A DNA stretch of 64,000 bases, from positions 10,762,118-10,826,117 of the forward strand of contig OZ038320.1 of assembly GCA_964035795.1 (NCBI GenBank), written 5' to 3'. This document shows, in pieces, positions 63,975 to 64,000 of the stretch (position 1 is its first letter; each line of letters opens with the position of its first letter). This stretch comes from Pterobdella sp. o SKG-2022. Its lineage: Eukaryota; Annelida; Clitellata; Hirudinida; Piscicolidae. Below the pieces are notes generated by a model, which worked only from the letters and a program-made list of their open reading frames with translations, was not told the origin of the DNA and did not search any database. The position numbers and the translations under genes are program-made.

Positions 63975-64000
63975 GTATTGTAGTCTCATTTGTAATTTTA

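Noticed and set aside
1..64000. CRISPR arrays, prokaryotic operons, phage or integron features
   Set aside because: No regularly spaced repeats, Shine-Dalgarno-led gene strings or integrase genes are seen. The window is intron-bearing animal DNA.

Overview
This window is AT-rich eukaryotic DNA from an animal. Coding sequence is split by GT-AG introns. The recognisable genes are metazoan types: an F-box/RhoGEF protein, lipase maturation factor 2, snurportin-1, a proteasome lid subunit and a WIP/verprolin actin regulator. One protein is extremely Asn-rich, and introns and spacers carry a tRNA-derived SINE, foldback (hairpin) elements and decayed retrotransposon ends. I read it as an AT-rich invertebrate genome but cannot name the phylum from sequence alone.

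Layout. 1-17351 is gene-poor and I see no exon in it. 17352-22277 (+) is one large exon encoding a 1641-residue protein with six separated C2H2 fingers. 22278-30854 is again empty. 30855-39493 (+) is a 19-exon ECT2L-type gene that I could assemble completely with consistent splice phases; one intron holds a frameshifted retroelement relic. 40174-41704 (+) is a 5-exon gene I do not recognise. 42724-48592 (-) is a 19-exon LMF2 gene whose introns hold a SINE and a foldback element. It starts head to head, 308 bp away, with the 10-exon SNUPN gene at 48901-52995 (+). PSMD11/Rpn6 (3 exons, 53160-54661, +) follows SNUPN after only 164 bp. 54662-62135 is a repeat-rich spacer with three hairpin-forming repeats, a long (AT)n tract, two LINE 3-prime relics and some unassigned candidate exons on both strands. 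62136-63974 (+) is the 5-prime part of a WIP-family gene that runs off the right edge.

The genes are housekeeping or cell-biology genes in different pathways (ER lipase folding, snRNP import, proteasome assembly, Rho/actin control). I see no functional cluster and no clear new biological system. The points most worth following up are two copies of one hairpin element with complementary deletions, the partial intron-exon duplication in the WIP gene, the very tight SNUPN-PSMD11 spacing, the unrecognised 40-kb gene and the unassigned exons at 58.4-60.7 kb. Exon borders were derived by hand from splice consensus, frame and family similarity; no search was run.
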